64,000 nucleotides of DNA from Mesostigma viride (Eukaryota > Streptophyta > Mesostigmatophyceae > Mesostigmatales > Mesostigmataceae), in contig RPFO01000097.1 in the NCBI GenBank assembly GCA_009746045.1, positions 779,646-843,645 of the forward strand, written 5' to 3'. Position numbers and translations under genes: made by a program. Below the pieces are notes generated by a model, which made no database searches, was not told the DNA's origin, and was given only the letters and a program-made list of their open reading frames with translations. Below are positions 32,806-43,197 of the stretch, in pieces; the stretch's first letter is position 1; each line of letters opens with the position of its first letter.

Positions 32806-34715
32806 ATGGGGTCGAATGAGCCCATTCCGAGAGGTTTCGCGCAAACTGCACGAAATCTTTATTTTGCAGCAAATAAGGATAGCACTTCGTTGGCCACTTT
32901 GATAGTGGGTTCCCTCGGTCCTGCCTACAAGGCAAGACTTGCAGCTTCTTCAAAAAGTCCCTTAGACTCATTAGGACGGTATTTGGTGAGTGTGGGATAT
33001 GAAATAGAAGCTAGCAGCGAGCCAGCACAACTGGGAAAGAATATCGCGTTTTCCTTGGAGCACAAACTGCCAGAGGGGTTCCTGGCCGAAATGGGGGCCG
33101 AGGAGGGCTTCGTAGGCTCTGAGGAGGCCGAAGATATGTTGGGGGACATGTCTGGGGCCTCTGGAGATGAGCAGAATGATGGGGCGCCTCAAGCTGCGAA
33201 TTTTTCCAATGATTTGGCAAAAATTGCGGCAACCATGGGCAACATGAGCATAGAAGCCCTAGGATCGGCTCAGGAGACTGGCACAGGTCTCCCAGGGGGT
33301 GGGGAGACTGTTGGCAGAGGTGCCACGCCATTTGCTGGGCGAGGGAAGGTGGTGGGAGGCACCCCCCTGGTGGCTGGAGGGGCCAGGGGAAAGGGGGTAG
33401 GGGGCACGGCCCCAACTGTGGGGGGGGGCGCAGCGGTGGCAAGGGAGGGGCTGCGGGGGCCCACCTGTTGGCCATGGACCCCGCCATGATGGCCCGCATG
33501 GGCGCCGTCATGGGTGGACAGGGGGTGATGGGTGCGGGGGGGTGGGGGGGGCCCTGCCGGCTTGCAGGGAGGAGGGCACCCCCCATTGGGCCCTGCACTG
33601 CGAGTGCCGGGTGGGCACACCCCTCAAACCCACCCCGGGATAGCCCCACTGTGGGCTGGTGGCCTGCACGCCACGGGGGTAGCCCCTCCATGGGGGTACA
33701 CCAGTGGGGCAGGGGAAGGAGCAGTGCCAGGGGGCGGTTACTGGGTGCCTGCTCCCCCCCGGGGTACTGGGGAGCCGGGTGGCCGGGGGCTGGAGGCCCA
33801 GGCACTGGGGAAGAGCCCCGGGGCGGCCAGGGGGATGGGTGACGGCCCCCGCGTCCGTGGCGGGGGACGAGGAGCCTGCAGAGGGGTATCCCTTGCACAG
33901 CTCACACCCAGCGGCCCAGCAAGGGGCGCGGGGGGTGGGACAATCCTGCCCGGCGCCAAACCAGTGGCCCCAGCACCGGCGCGAGCCAAGGCAGCCAAGT
34001 GTCCCAAGTGCCGCCATCGCACGTGCCGTTGCAGCAGCAGCAGCAGCAGCAGCAGCGCGGCAGCAGCAGCAGCGACAGCAGCAGCGACTCGGGCCGGCGC
34101 AGCAGCAGCCGGCGCCGCAGGGACCGCCTACCGGGTCGCGCCGACCCAGCGAGCGGCCAGGTGTTGGCTGTGCCCATGACCAAGGGGGTCGCCCTGCCGG
34201 GGACTGCCACCAGCATCCCTTGGGAGGTGGAGGACTACCGGTACAAGCTGCGGGTGCTGCCCGAGTACCTGCAAACGGCCAAGGACCGGTACGGGGGCAG
34301 TCTGCGGGCCCGGCTGGAGGGCCTGAAGCCCATGTTCATCCGTGGGCCAGGCCAGACCAGCGGGTGGCAGAGTCGCGAGCGCATGGACATCGCGGTCAAC
34401 CTGTGCCACGCCCTGGACGTGGCGGTGAAGGAGCTGGGAGTCACGGCGGTGACCGAGCTCGCGTGCATGGAGTACTTTGCACGCATCGTGGAGTCACTCA
34501 TGGTGGTGGAGAGCGAGCGGGGCCAGGGCGCGTGGGTCGCCCAGGCCGCCTTCGTGCTGCCGGTGGTGGAGAGCGGCAGCCAGCGGACGAGGGCGGCGCG
34601 ACGGGCTCTCAAGGCCGCCAAGAAGGAGCACGACGCGCGGGTCAGCGCGGCGGTGCTGGCCAAGGTGGATGGGGGGGCGGTGGCCTCCTCCTCCGCCAGC
34701 AACAAGCAGAAGTGA
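32806..34715 (+). pseudogene. DIRS-A Gag (inner copy), frameshifted
   Basis: ATG 32806 in AAAAAATGGGG. The N-terminal half (to about 33420) is followed by a Gly/Pro-rich middle. The phase changes in the G run at 33420-33428 (one base fewer than the copy at 60661), and the C-terminal half continues from 33999 in another phase. That half has a Gln/Ser and SSSSDSSSDSGRRSSSRRRRDR-type segment and a helical C-terminus (ELGVTAVTELACMEYFARIVES...), ending at TGA 34713-34715. Gag would package the RNA. No CCHC knuckle; a CPKCRHRTCRC cluster precedes the RS-like part. Confidence 0.8.
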
Positions 34716-36282
34716 GGGGGCGCGGCGTGTTCCCCCTCCCAGTTCCGGCCGTCCAGCCCCTCGACCGGTCCCGCCTGCGCTCACGACGCAGGCTGCAGCG
34801 AGCCACGCGGCGGCGGGCACGCTTGCTGCTCATGGTCCGGCTCGTGGAAGGCCTGAACTGGATGTGGGGGGGACACGGGAACCGCCTGTGGGGGCGGCCG
34901 GGTGTGGGGCGGGGCCAGCAATGGCCACGCCTGCCGGCGGGCCCCCAGGGCGCGGCACTAGCGGGGCGACGGCAACGGCTCCCTGCACCGCTGCCCAGCA
35001 GGCGGCCCTACAAGGGCTGGAGATTGCCGCCCAGGTCCATGAGCGCCGGCTGAGAGCCGTAGCGGCAGAGGACCTGGTGCATGACGTTGAGTCTGGGCCC
35101 TATGGGCCCGACGGGCAATATGAAATGATTGTCCCAGAGAGACTTGCGCTGCCCGCGGGCGGAGTGGCGGGCAGCGTGCCGCTGATGGACTGCCTCCCCC
35201 CCCAGTGGAGGGAGGTATATGGCAACATAAAAAATATTTTGAGGGAGGAGGAGGTAGTGCAGCCAGGGCGTCGACGGCGAGTGACGCATGGCTGTGCGAG
35301 CGACACAGAGTACGCGCGCCTGAGCGTGCGGCTGGCGGAGACCGGGATGACAGAGTACAGCGAGGAGGAGCCCCCGGTCACCAACGGCCTGTTCGGCGTG
35401 CCCAAGCGCGATCCAGGGGTGGTGGACCCGTCAGCCCAGCGCCAGCGACTCATCTGCAACATGGTGCAGAGCAACGACAAGTTCCTCACCCCTGGCGGCT
35501 GTTACCTGCCAGATGTGGGGGCGGTGGCCGAGATGGCAGGGGGCGCGCCCAGCTACTCGAGCAAAACGGACCTGGAGACGTACTACTACCGCTTCTCCGT
35601 GCCAACGGAGTGGCGGGAGTGGTTCGCGCTGCCCCAGTCTGGTCGGACGAGGTCGGCCAGCCCGGGGAGCGCCGCCGGCTCTATCCCAGGTTCCGTGTTC
35701 TGGTGATGGGGTGGTCTCACTCGGTCCTGCTTGCGCAGGTGGCGCACATGCAGACCCTGTTCGGGCCGGGGAAGCTGAACCCCGGGCTGAGTGTGAGCGT
35801 CCCGATGCATCAGCTCGGGGTGCGCACAGTGCGTGAGGGAGGACGGGAGTGGATGGAGTTGGTGGGGGCCGCCGAACTTGACTGGCAGCTGCTGCCCGAG
35901 GACCCTCCTCGGCCGGCGCAGTTGGTCATGATCGACGACCTGGGCACCACACACGCGCGCAGCGCAACGGAGGCGAACGCGCTGCTGGACCGCGCATGCA
36001 CCGAGTGCTACGCGCCAGCTGGCCTGGTGGTGAATGAGAAAAAGGTCGGCAGCTACCATCGCGCAGTGATCGCGTACCTCCTGTGGGCTGAGCCCTATGG
36101 TGCTGTTCCCGCCGGAGGAAGCGGAGAGCGTGTTCTGCGAGTGGCTCGTGTCTGTCTACGAGGATGGAGGGGGAGCAGGGCGTTCCATGTGCATGAGGGC
36201 GCTGTGTGGGCTGCAACTGTACTACCCCAGCCAAGTGCAAGGGTGGCGCGAGGCCCGCCGGCTCTTGTACGGGTGGCAGCGA
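34716..36282 (+). pseudogene. DIRS-A pol fragment (inner copy): RT joined to recombinase by deletion
   Basis: From LDRSRLRSRRRLQRA the frame runs through the connection to RT (NGLFGVPKRDPGVVDPS, DLETYYYRFSVP). A missing C in the CCCC run near 35635 shifts the phase after WFALP. RT continues with GWSHSVLLAQ and the catalytic MIDDLG. At about 36046 it is fused to the recombinase start by the deletion. No 2A motif remains. Confidence 0.82.
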
Positions 36283-37505
36283 CGCTGCGCATGCACCAGG
36301 GGAGCCAGGCAGACAGCCGCCCAGAGCTCCCGGCGCACACTTGCCCAGAGTTGGAAGCGTCCTCCCTTGCGGAGGGCCAGCACTTGGTGGAGCATCCTGT
36401 AGGCGTGGAACCAGGTGCTTAGCAGACTCCTGCGCAGCAGCTGGATCCATACCCAGCGTGCCAGTAGGGAGGCCAACTCATGGTAGCTTGCACGTCCCCG
36501 GGCCAGCACCGCCTCGGTGTCGTGGACCAGGAGGGCCAGTCGCTTCGCCGACGGCCACAAGCTCCCATCTTGGTGGAACTCGATGCCCAGGATCTCAACA
36601 GCTTGACCTTCCCGCGCCCGCTCGACCTTTTTCTCATTCACCACCAGGCCAGCTGGCGCGTAGCACTCGGTGCATGCGCGGTCCAGCAGCGCGTTCGCCT
36701 CCGCTGCGCTGCGCGCGTGTGTGGTGCCCAGGTCGTCGATCATGACCAACTGCGCCGGCCGAGGAGGGTCCTCGGGCAGCAGCTGCCAGTCAAGTTCGGA
36801 GGCCCCCACCAACTCCATCCACTCCCGTCCTCCCTCACGCACTGTGCGCACCCCGAGCTGATGCATCGGGACGCTCACACTCAGCCCGGGGTTCAGCTTC
36901 CCCGGCCCGAACAGGGTCTGCATGTGCGCCACCTGCGCAAGCAGGACCGAGTGAGACCACCCCATCACCAGAACACGGAACCTGGGATAGAGCCGGCGGC
37001 GCTCCCCGGGCTGGCCGACCTCGTCCGACCAGACTGGGGGCAGCGCGAACCACTCCCGCCACTCCGTTGGCACGGAGAAGCGGTAGTAGTACGTCTCCAG
37101 GTCCGTTTTGCTCGAGTAGCTGGGCGCGCCCCCTGCCAATGATCTCGGCCACCGCCCCCACATCTGGCAGGTAACAGCCGCCAGGGGTGAGGAACTTGTC
37201 GTTGCTGTGCACCATGTTGCAGATGAGTCGCTGGCGCTGGGCTGACGGGTCCACCACCCCTGGATCGCCCTTGGGCACGCCGAACAGGCCGTTGGTGACC
37301 GGGGGCTCCTCCTCGCTGTACTCTGTCATCCCGGTCTCCGCCAGCCGCACGCTCAGGCGCGCGTACTCTGTGTTGCTCGCACAGCCATGCGTCACTCGCC
37401 GTCGACGCCCTGGCTCAACCCTACCTCCTCCCTCAAAATTTTTTTTATGTTGCCATAGACCTCCCTCCACTGGGGGGGGAGGCAGTCCATCAGCGGCACG
37501 CTGCC
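36283..37505 (-). pseudogene. DIRS-A outer copy, reverse transcriptase middle and C-terminus
   Basis: Minus-strand RT with NGLFGVPKGDPGVVDPS, DLETYYYRFSVP, LVMIDDLG (Asp pair), LGIEFHQDG and a Trp/Leu-rich tail up to PLVHAQR, where the inner + copy interrupts it. A frame change near 37135 (GGAPSY block) and another near the LPPVWSDEV block separate the pieces. On the other side it is cut at 37505 by the solo A-B unit. Confidence 0.83.
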
Positions 37506-38183
37506 TCCTCTGTGCATGCTTTCAGGTTCACTTTGTTTGAGAAGGCACCAGAACTTGTTTATTGCAAAATTATATGCTTAAGCCGCTTGCAGGCCTTGGT
37601 AGACCGAGAGACTGGCAAATTGTGCGCAAGTCCCAGGCGGCTGCCACCATATAACACCCCCAGAGACAACAAACGAACAAACAAACAAAAGAGGGTGGGT
37701 GGGTGGGCAAAACTGATAAAGCATGCGCCGCCATGTCTTCCTCAATAAATTGGCTGCATTGCATGCGCACGGTGACGGATGCAAGTCCGGTACAGTACCG
37801 GCGCGGCGCCCAGGTGCCACTGAACAGTTGTACTACAAAGAACCCATTTGTACTGATTCTTTCGACATTGTACTACGTTTCGTCACCGTCTACTTCAACC
37901 CAGGTGGTCATACCACCTCCTAGGCAGGTTGTGCTACACCTGAACGAATCTTTACTAGCCTGAGCTAGTTTGAACTAGTTTGAAGTAGATTGTACTACCC
38001 TGTAGTACCAATGAAGTACTTTGAACTACATCCAAGTACTTGGAAGCAGTCCAGAGGTCATTTGCAGGGACTTTCACCCTTTCCATGAGCATTTCTCGCA
38101 GATCAGCCATGAGGCAGCGGCACCGACTCGCACTCCGCTCCCCTTAGTCGCAAATCAGGGAATCCAGATCGTAAGATCAACCA
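37506..38183 (-). repeat. Solo A-B terminal unit of DIRS-A
   Basis: A complete A repeat, spacer (CCACCC/TTTG) and B repeat without any coding region, inserted in the outer DIRS-A pol (GCTGCC|CGCCACTCC restores the intact sequence). It begins TGGTTGATCTTACG and ends CATGCACAGAGGA on the minus strand. No target-site duplication. It is the DIRS counterpart of a solo LTR. Confidence 0.85.
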
Positions 38184-38640
38184 CGCCACTCCGCCCGCGG
38201 GCAGCGCAAGTCTCTCTGGGACAATCATTTCATATTGCCCGTCGGGCCCATAGGGCCCTGACTCAACGTCATGCACCAGGTCCTCTGCCGCTACGGCTCT
38301 CAGCCGGCGCTCATGGACCTGGGCGGCAATCTCCAGCCCTTGTAGGGCCGCCTGCTGGGCAGCGGTGCAGGGAGCCGTTGCCGTCGCCCCGCTAGTGCCT
38401 TGCCCTGGGGACCCGCCGGCAGGCGTGGCCATTGCTGGCCCCGCCCCACACCCGGCAGCCCCCACAGGCGGTTCCCGTGTCCCCCCCCACATCCAGTTCA
38501 GGCCTTCCACGAGCCGGACCATGAGCAGCAAGCCTGCCCGCCGCCGCGTGGCTCGCTGCAGCCTGCGTCGTGAGCGCAGGCGGGACCGGTCGAGGGGCTG
38601 GACGGCCGGAACTGGGAGCGGGAACACGCCGCGCCCCCTC
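38184..38640 (-). pseudogene. DIRS-A outer copy, pol N-terminal region
   Basis: Minus-strand text from LDRSRLRSRRRLQRA through MATPAGG, AAQQAALQGLEIAAQVHERRL and YGPDGQYEMIVPERLALPAGGV, ending at the solo A-B unit. It overlaps or directly follows the Gag stop at 38639 in another phase. It is the linker before the RT fingers; no catalytic motif. Confidence 0.75.
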
Positions 38641-39796
38641 ACTTCTGCTTGTTGCTGGCGGAGGAGGAGGCCACCGCCCCCCCATCCACCTTGGCCAGCA
38701 CCGCCGCGCTGACCCGCGCGTCGTGCTCCTTCTTGGCGGCCTTGAGAGCCCGTCGCGCCGCCCTCGTCCGCTGGCTGCCGCTCTCCACCACCGGCAGCAC
38801 GAAGGCGGCCTGGGCGACCCACGCGCCCTGGCCCCGCTCGCTCTCCACCACCATGAGTGACTCCACGATGCGTGCAAAGTACTCCATGCACGCGAGCTCG
38901 GTCACCGCCGTGACTCCCAGCTCCTTCACCGCCACGTCCAGGGCGTGGCACAGGTTGACCGCGATGTCCATGCGCTCGCGACTCTGCCACCCGCTGGTCT
39001 GGCCTGGCCCACGGATGAACATGGGCTTCAGGCCCTCCAGCCGGGCCCGCAGACTGCCCCCGTACCGGTCCTTGGCCGTTTGCAGGTACTCGGGCAGCAC
39101 CCGCAGCTTGTACCGGTAGTCCTCCACCTCCCAAGGGATGCTGGTGGCAGTCCCCGGCAGGGCGACCCCCTTGGTCATGGGCACAGCCAACACCTGGCCG
39201 CTCGCTGGGTCGGCGCGACCCGGTAGGCGGTCCCTGCGGCGCCGGCTGCTGCTGCGCCGGCCCGAGTCGCTGCTGCTGTCGCTGCTGCTGCTGCCGCTGC
39301 TGCTGCTGCTGCTGCTGCTGCTGCAACGGCACGTGCGATGGCGGCACTTGGGACACTTGGCCGTCTTGGCTCTCGCCGGTGCTGGGGCCACTGGTTTGGC
39401 GCCGGGTAGGATTGTCCCACCCCCCAGCGCCCCTTGCTGGGCCGCTGGGTGTGAGCTGTGCAAGGGATACCCCTCTGCAGGCTCCTCGTCCCCCGCCACG
39501 GACGCGGGGGCCGTCACCCATCCCCCCTGGCCGCCCCGGGGCTCTTCCCCAGTGCCTGGGCCTCCAGCCCCCGGCCACCCGGCTCCCCAGTACCCCGGGG
39601 GGGGAGCAGGCACCAAGTAACCGCCCCCTCGCACTGCTCCTTCCCCTGCGCCACTGCTGTACCCCCATGGAGGGGCTACCCCCGTGGCGTGCGGGCCACC
39701 AGCCCACAGTGGGGCTATCCCGGGGTGGGTTTGAGGGGTGTGCCCACCCGGCACTCGCAGTGCAGGGCCCAATGGGGGGTGCCCTCCGCCCTGCAA
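38639..39796 (-). CDS. DIRS-A Gag, C-terminal 385 residues (outer copy)
   Basis: The least damaged DIRS-A Gag half: one uninterrupted frame from the Gly/Pro-rich middle (GGHPPLGPALRVPGGHTPQT) through CPKCRHRTCRC, a Ser run (CTG repeat 39285-39323), a SDSSSDSGRRSSSRRRRDR segment and the helical C-terminal domain to SSSASNKQK. The N-terminal half is missing; the sequence jumps into a truncated B repeat at 39796/39797. Role: nucleocapsid/capsid protein of the retrotransposon, by position and composition. Confidence 0.75.
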   Translation of the reverse strand: MQGGGHPPLGPALRVPGGHTPQTHPGIAPLWAGGPHATGVAPPWGYSSGAGEGAVRGGGYLVPAPPPGYWGAGWPGAGGPGTGEEPRGGQGGWVTAPASVAGDEEPAEGYPLHSSHPAAQQGALGGGTILPGAKPVAPAPARAKTAKCPKCRHRTCRCSSSSSSSSSGSSSSDSSSDSGRRSSSRRRRDRLPGRADPASGQVLAVPMTKGVALPGTATSIPWEVEDYRYKLRVLPEYLQTAKDRYGGSLRARLEGLKPMFIRGPGQTSGWQSRERMDIAVNLCHALDVAVKELGVTAVTELACMEYFARIVESLMVVESERGQGAWVAQAAFVLPVVESGSQRTRAARRALKAAKKEHDARVSAAVLAKVDGGAVASSSASNKQK

Positions 39797-40422
39797 ATTA
39801 TATGCTTAAGCCGCTTGCAGGCCTTGGTAGACCGAGAGACTGGCAAATTGTGCGCAAGTCCCAGGCGGCTGCCACCATATAACACCCCCAGAGACAACAA
39901 ACAAACAAACAAACAAACAAACAAAAGAGGGTGGGTGGGTGGAGAAAACTGATAAAGCATGCGCCGCCATGTCTTCCTCAATAAATTGGCTGCATGGCAT
40001 GCGCACGGTGACGGATGCAAGTCCGGTACAGTACTGGCGCGGCGCCCAGGTGCCACTGAACAGTTGTACTACAAAGAACCCATTTGTACTGATTCTTTCG
40101 ACATTGTACTACGTTTAGTCACCGTCTACTTCAACCCAGGTGGTCATACCACCTCCTAGGCAGGTTGTGCTACACCTGAACGAATCTTTACTAGCCTGAG
40201 CTAGTTTGAACTAGTTTGAAGTAGATTGTACTACCCTGTAGTACCAATGAAGTACTTTGAACTACATCATCCAAGTACTTGGAAGCAGTCCAGAGGTCAT
40301 TTGCAGGGACTTTCACCCTTTCCAGGAGCATTTCTCGCAGATCAGCCATGAGGCAGCGGCACCGACTCGCACTCCGCTCCCCTTAGTCGCAAATCAGGGA
40401 ATCCAGATCGTAAGATCAACCA
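39797..40422 (-). repeat. DIRS-A A repeat with truncated B at the 5' end of the outer copy
   Basis: On the minus strand: A (40422 to about 39945), spacer, then B only as far as CTTAAGCATATAATTT, where it joins the middle of Gag. The right edge (CAACCA|TTTCTG) borders Copia-2 RT. It probably arose by recombination or deletion between a repeat unit and Gag. Confidence 0.75.
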
Positions 40423-40941
40423 TTTCTGCTTATTCTGAAGGGCCTGGAAGGACTCAGGTCGAGCCCTATCATCTGGAGACTCACGCTGCAGTAAGCTGTG
40501 ATCAGTGAGTGTGGCTTGAGAGTGTCTTCAGTTGATCCCTGTTTGTTGCTGGCCCAATGGGAGGGTCTGCCAGTGTATGCTAGTTTGCATGGAGATGATC
40601 TGCATTTGCTAGCCCCCACAACCTGGCTGAAGAAATGTATTCCTGTCATCAGTGGCAAGTTTTCACTGGGCAAGGAGCTGTGGCAGGAACCCAACAACAA
40701 GCCTGTAGTGTTCTGTGGAATGCAGGCTACCCTGTTCAAGAGGGATGGGGAGTGGAGTATCAGGCTTCAGGCTGGAGGAGATTATAAGCAGACCATTGTG
40801 AAGGCCTTGCCAGAGAAGATCACCCAGGCTGCAGGTCCTGAGTTGAGAGGCATGTGGGCCTGGTTTGCCAGCATCTGTGGTCCGTCTTTGATGGTCCATT
40901 GCAGAATGCCTGATGATGTGCTTGAGGATGAGAAGCCTGGA
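40423..40941 (+). pseudogene. Copia-2 reverse transcriptase, piece 3 (catalytic part)
   Basis: Reads FLLILKGLEGLRSSPIIWRL, then a TAA, then ECGLRVSSVDPCLLLAQ...YASLHGDDLHLLAP and FSLGKELW...KPVVFCGMQATL, matching Copia-1 (GVEGLQSAPRIF, DDIDPCFFVV, FVWHGDDQLIAGP, FEIGKQVEL). The catalytic pair sits in H-G-D-D, not the usual Y-V-D-D. It ends at EDEKPG where DIRS-B enters. Confidence 0.85.
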
Positions 40942-41450
40942 TGATTGATCTTACGATCGGGATTCCCTGATTTTGCCTGGGGGAGCGGAGGGATGGAGGT
41001 GCGCCGCTACCTTGGAGGCGCTACACCGTTGCCCAGTGGTGCAAGTCGACATGCGGGAGCTAAACGGGGTGGCCACGCCCTCTCTGGAGGGTCTGACAGC
41101 CTTGGATGGGCCTCAGATGTAGTTCGAACTAGTTCAAAGTTAGTACAGGTAGTACAAACTAGTTCAAACGAGTTCAATCTACTTCAACTAGTATCCAGGG
41201 ACCCTCAAGATATGCCAGGTGGTTGCTGAACGGTTCTGGCATGACAGAACATGTGTGACATCATAAAAATGTAGTACAATGTTGAAAAAAGTAGTATCAG
41301 GGTCCTAGATCTAGTACAGTAGTATTCTGAGGTCATTCTTACATGGAGCGCCGCGCCAGCGGGGCGCCGCACTTGCGTGTGTCACGGATGCAACGTTGAT
41401 GCGATGTATTTCAAGGTGGTGATGGCTGCCAAGCCAGCTTATCAGTTTTC
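40942..41450 (+). repeat. DIRS-B A1 repeat
   Basis: 509 bp, essentially identical to A2 (46570-47078). It starts TGATTGATCTTACGATCGGG and ends CAGTTTTC. It contains a cluster of GAACTAG/AGTAC motifs at about 41118-41204 and should hold the promoter. Confidence 0.9.
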
Positions 41451-41691
41451 AACACAACTAGAGCAATACTTCACCGTTTTTGACAAAGTTGGTGTCAAAC
41501 TAATCGTGAGACAATAGCCGACATCATTTTGACGGTTTTCGCACCAAGTTTTGACGGGTTTGCGCAACGGGAGTAAAAGTCCGCAAGGTAGAACTGAGTG
41601 ACAAATTTTCAGTCCGAAATTTTTCTCAGTCTCCAAGATTGCGGAATATTGAGCCTAGTTGTGAGAAATTTCTTCATCTTTGAATTCTATA

Positions 41692-42402
41692 ATGGCTAGT
41701 GATCACGAAGACACCACCCTTGAGGCAGTAGACCGAGATTTCTTATTAAATGTGAAAAAATCGTATTTTCAGGGGGGCAAGGAGTTGTTAACGACTTTGA
41801 AGTTCTTGACTGAGTATCTCGGTCCAAACTGGGCCCAAAGGCTTACTACTATGTCTGAGGGTCGTTTGACATCCTTGGGACAGTTTCTCAAGACTGCAGG
41901 GCTCCAGATTAGTGAGGGGTCAAGTGATTCCGACATGGGTTCCATGTTGTGCAAGGCCATTACTCTAGAGATGAAGAAGCCCCCAGTGGCCACTGGGGGC
42001 AAGGGGAAGACTGGTCCAGCCAGGGGCGAAAGGACCCGAAAGGATCCTCCCAGCAACGGCACCGACGAGGAAGAGGAGGACGCGACGAGCTCTGAGGATT
42101 TTTTGGACGCGCGCGAGCAGCTGGCCCCTGCTGCTGCTCGCGCCAAGGGAAAGAAGTCTCAGGGCAGGAACCGAAAGCTGGCAGAGAATGCTGCCCTTCT
42201 GGCGGGCGTCCGCGAGCTCATCGGAGCGGAGTTGCAAGCCCTGGCGCGGGGGAAGAGGAGGGACGCGAGGAAAGGGAAGAGCCAGCGCGAGGACAAGGGG
42301 GGCAAGGGCCATCCGAAGAGCAAGCGCCAGGAGAAGAGACGCGCGCGGCGCGGGAGCAGCCCAGGCTCGACAGACACCAGCAGTGGGAGCGACGAGAGTC
42401 GC

Positions 42403-42456
<54 letters not shown>

Positions 42457-43197
42457 TCCGACAGCGAGAGCAGAGGCCGTGGCAGGGGCAGGGGTGGCGC
42501 TCGGTCGCGCCGCGACAAGTCCCGGGAGCGACGTGGGCATGGCAGGGGCCGTTCTGCGGAGCCCAAGGGGCGTCGGGATCGCTCCCGCGAGCGTCGCAAG
42601 GAGCGGCAGCGGTCCAGCAGCCGGAGCACGAGTCGGGACTCCTCCCAGCGGAGCTCGCGTCGATCGCGGGAGCGTGTGAGGGAGAGAGACCTGCGCCGAA
42701 CCACCAAGGGGGTGCGTCTCCCCCGGCGAGCTTTCAAAGTGGCCTGGCGCCTGTTGGTCAAGGACCGCGACGACAGGGTGCTGCCGCTGCAGGTGCTGGA
42801 TGCGCGCCAGGTCGCGCACGGGAGCCTGCAGGCCCGCTTGGCCCTTCGCAAGGAGCAGGAGGGCGTTGGGGCTGCACCGGGAGCCCCCCGCGGGTGGAAG
42901 AACAGCACGCACCATCTGGTGTGCAACAACCTGACCTACATTCTGGATGTGGCCATCCAAGAGCTGGGGGAGGATGTGGTGACGGAGCTGGCCTGCTTCG
43001 AGTACCTGGCGCGTGTGGTCGAGGCGTTCCTCATGGTGGAGAAGACCAGCGGCTGGAACAACGGGGCGATGCACCTGCTGCCACTGGTGGAGGGCAGTAC
43101 TATTGGAAGCGCAGCAGCCCGGGCAGCGCGGAAGGCGGCTCGCCAGGAGGCGGAGCTGGCATCGGCGGCGGCGGCGGCGGCCAAAAAGGACAAGTGA
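41692..43197 (+). CDS. DIRS-B Gag with RS-rich domain (501 aa)
   Basis: Intact frame from ATG 41692 (first ATG in phase) to TGA 43195-43197. The N-terminal helical region is followed by an acidic patch (DEEEEDATSSEDF), basic KR tracts, a run of about 15 Ser (AGC repeat 42405-42450), then an Arg/Ser domain with repeated SRERR, RSRER and RSSSRSTSRDSSQRSSRRSR. The C-terminal globular part (ELGEDVVTELACFEYLARVVEAFLMVE) is homologous to DIRS-A. RS domains are known from splicing factors; here one probably binds RNA or host SR proteins. pol follows immediately. Confidence 0.88.

Larger units (their letters stand above)
32241..36282 (+). mobile_element. DIRS-A inner copy (+), internally deleted
   Basis: Inserted head-on into the minus-strand DIRS-A at its RNase H start (CTGGTTG|CGCTGCG). 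It has A1, Gag and RT. A deletion near 36046 then joins VNEKKV of RT directly to the recombinase (SYHRAVIAYLLWAEP), losing the RT end, RNase H and the 2A motif. The right end stops inside the recombinase (LLYGWQRR). Gag and RT are almost identical to the copy at 59.9 kb, so the family was active recently. Confidence 0.85.
29733..40422 (-). mobile_element. DIRS-A, outer copy (minus strand), itself invaded twice
   Basis: Tyrosine-recombinase retrotransposon. Read on the minus strand from 40422: A repeat with truncated B (40422-39797), Gag C-terminal half (39796-38639), pol N-terminus (to 38184), [solo A-B unit 38183-37506], RT (37505-36283), [+ strand DIRS-A copy 36282-32241], RNase H and recombinase (32240-30750), 3' hairpins, B1 (30433-30281), A2 (30280-29807), spacer and a very short B2 (to 29733). 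The A1-ORF-B1-A2-B2 layout is that of PAT/Ngaro-type DIRS relatives. The 5' Gag half is missing. Confidence 0.85.

Noticed and set aside
34713-34760. Programmed -1 frameshift between DIRS Gag and pol
   Set aside because: The phase difference between Gag and pol is not the same in DIRS-A and DIRS-B, and no slippery heptamer stands before the Gag stop.
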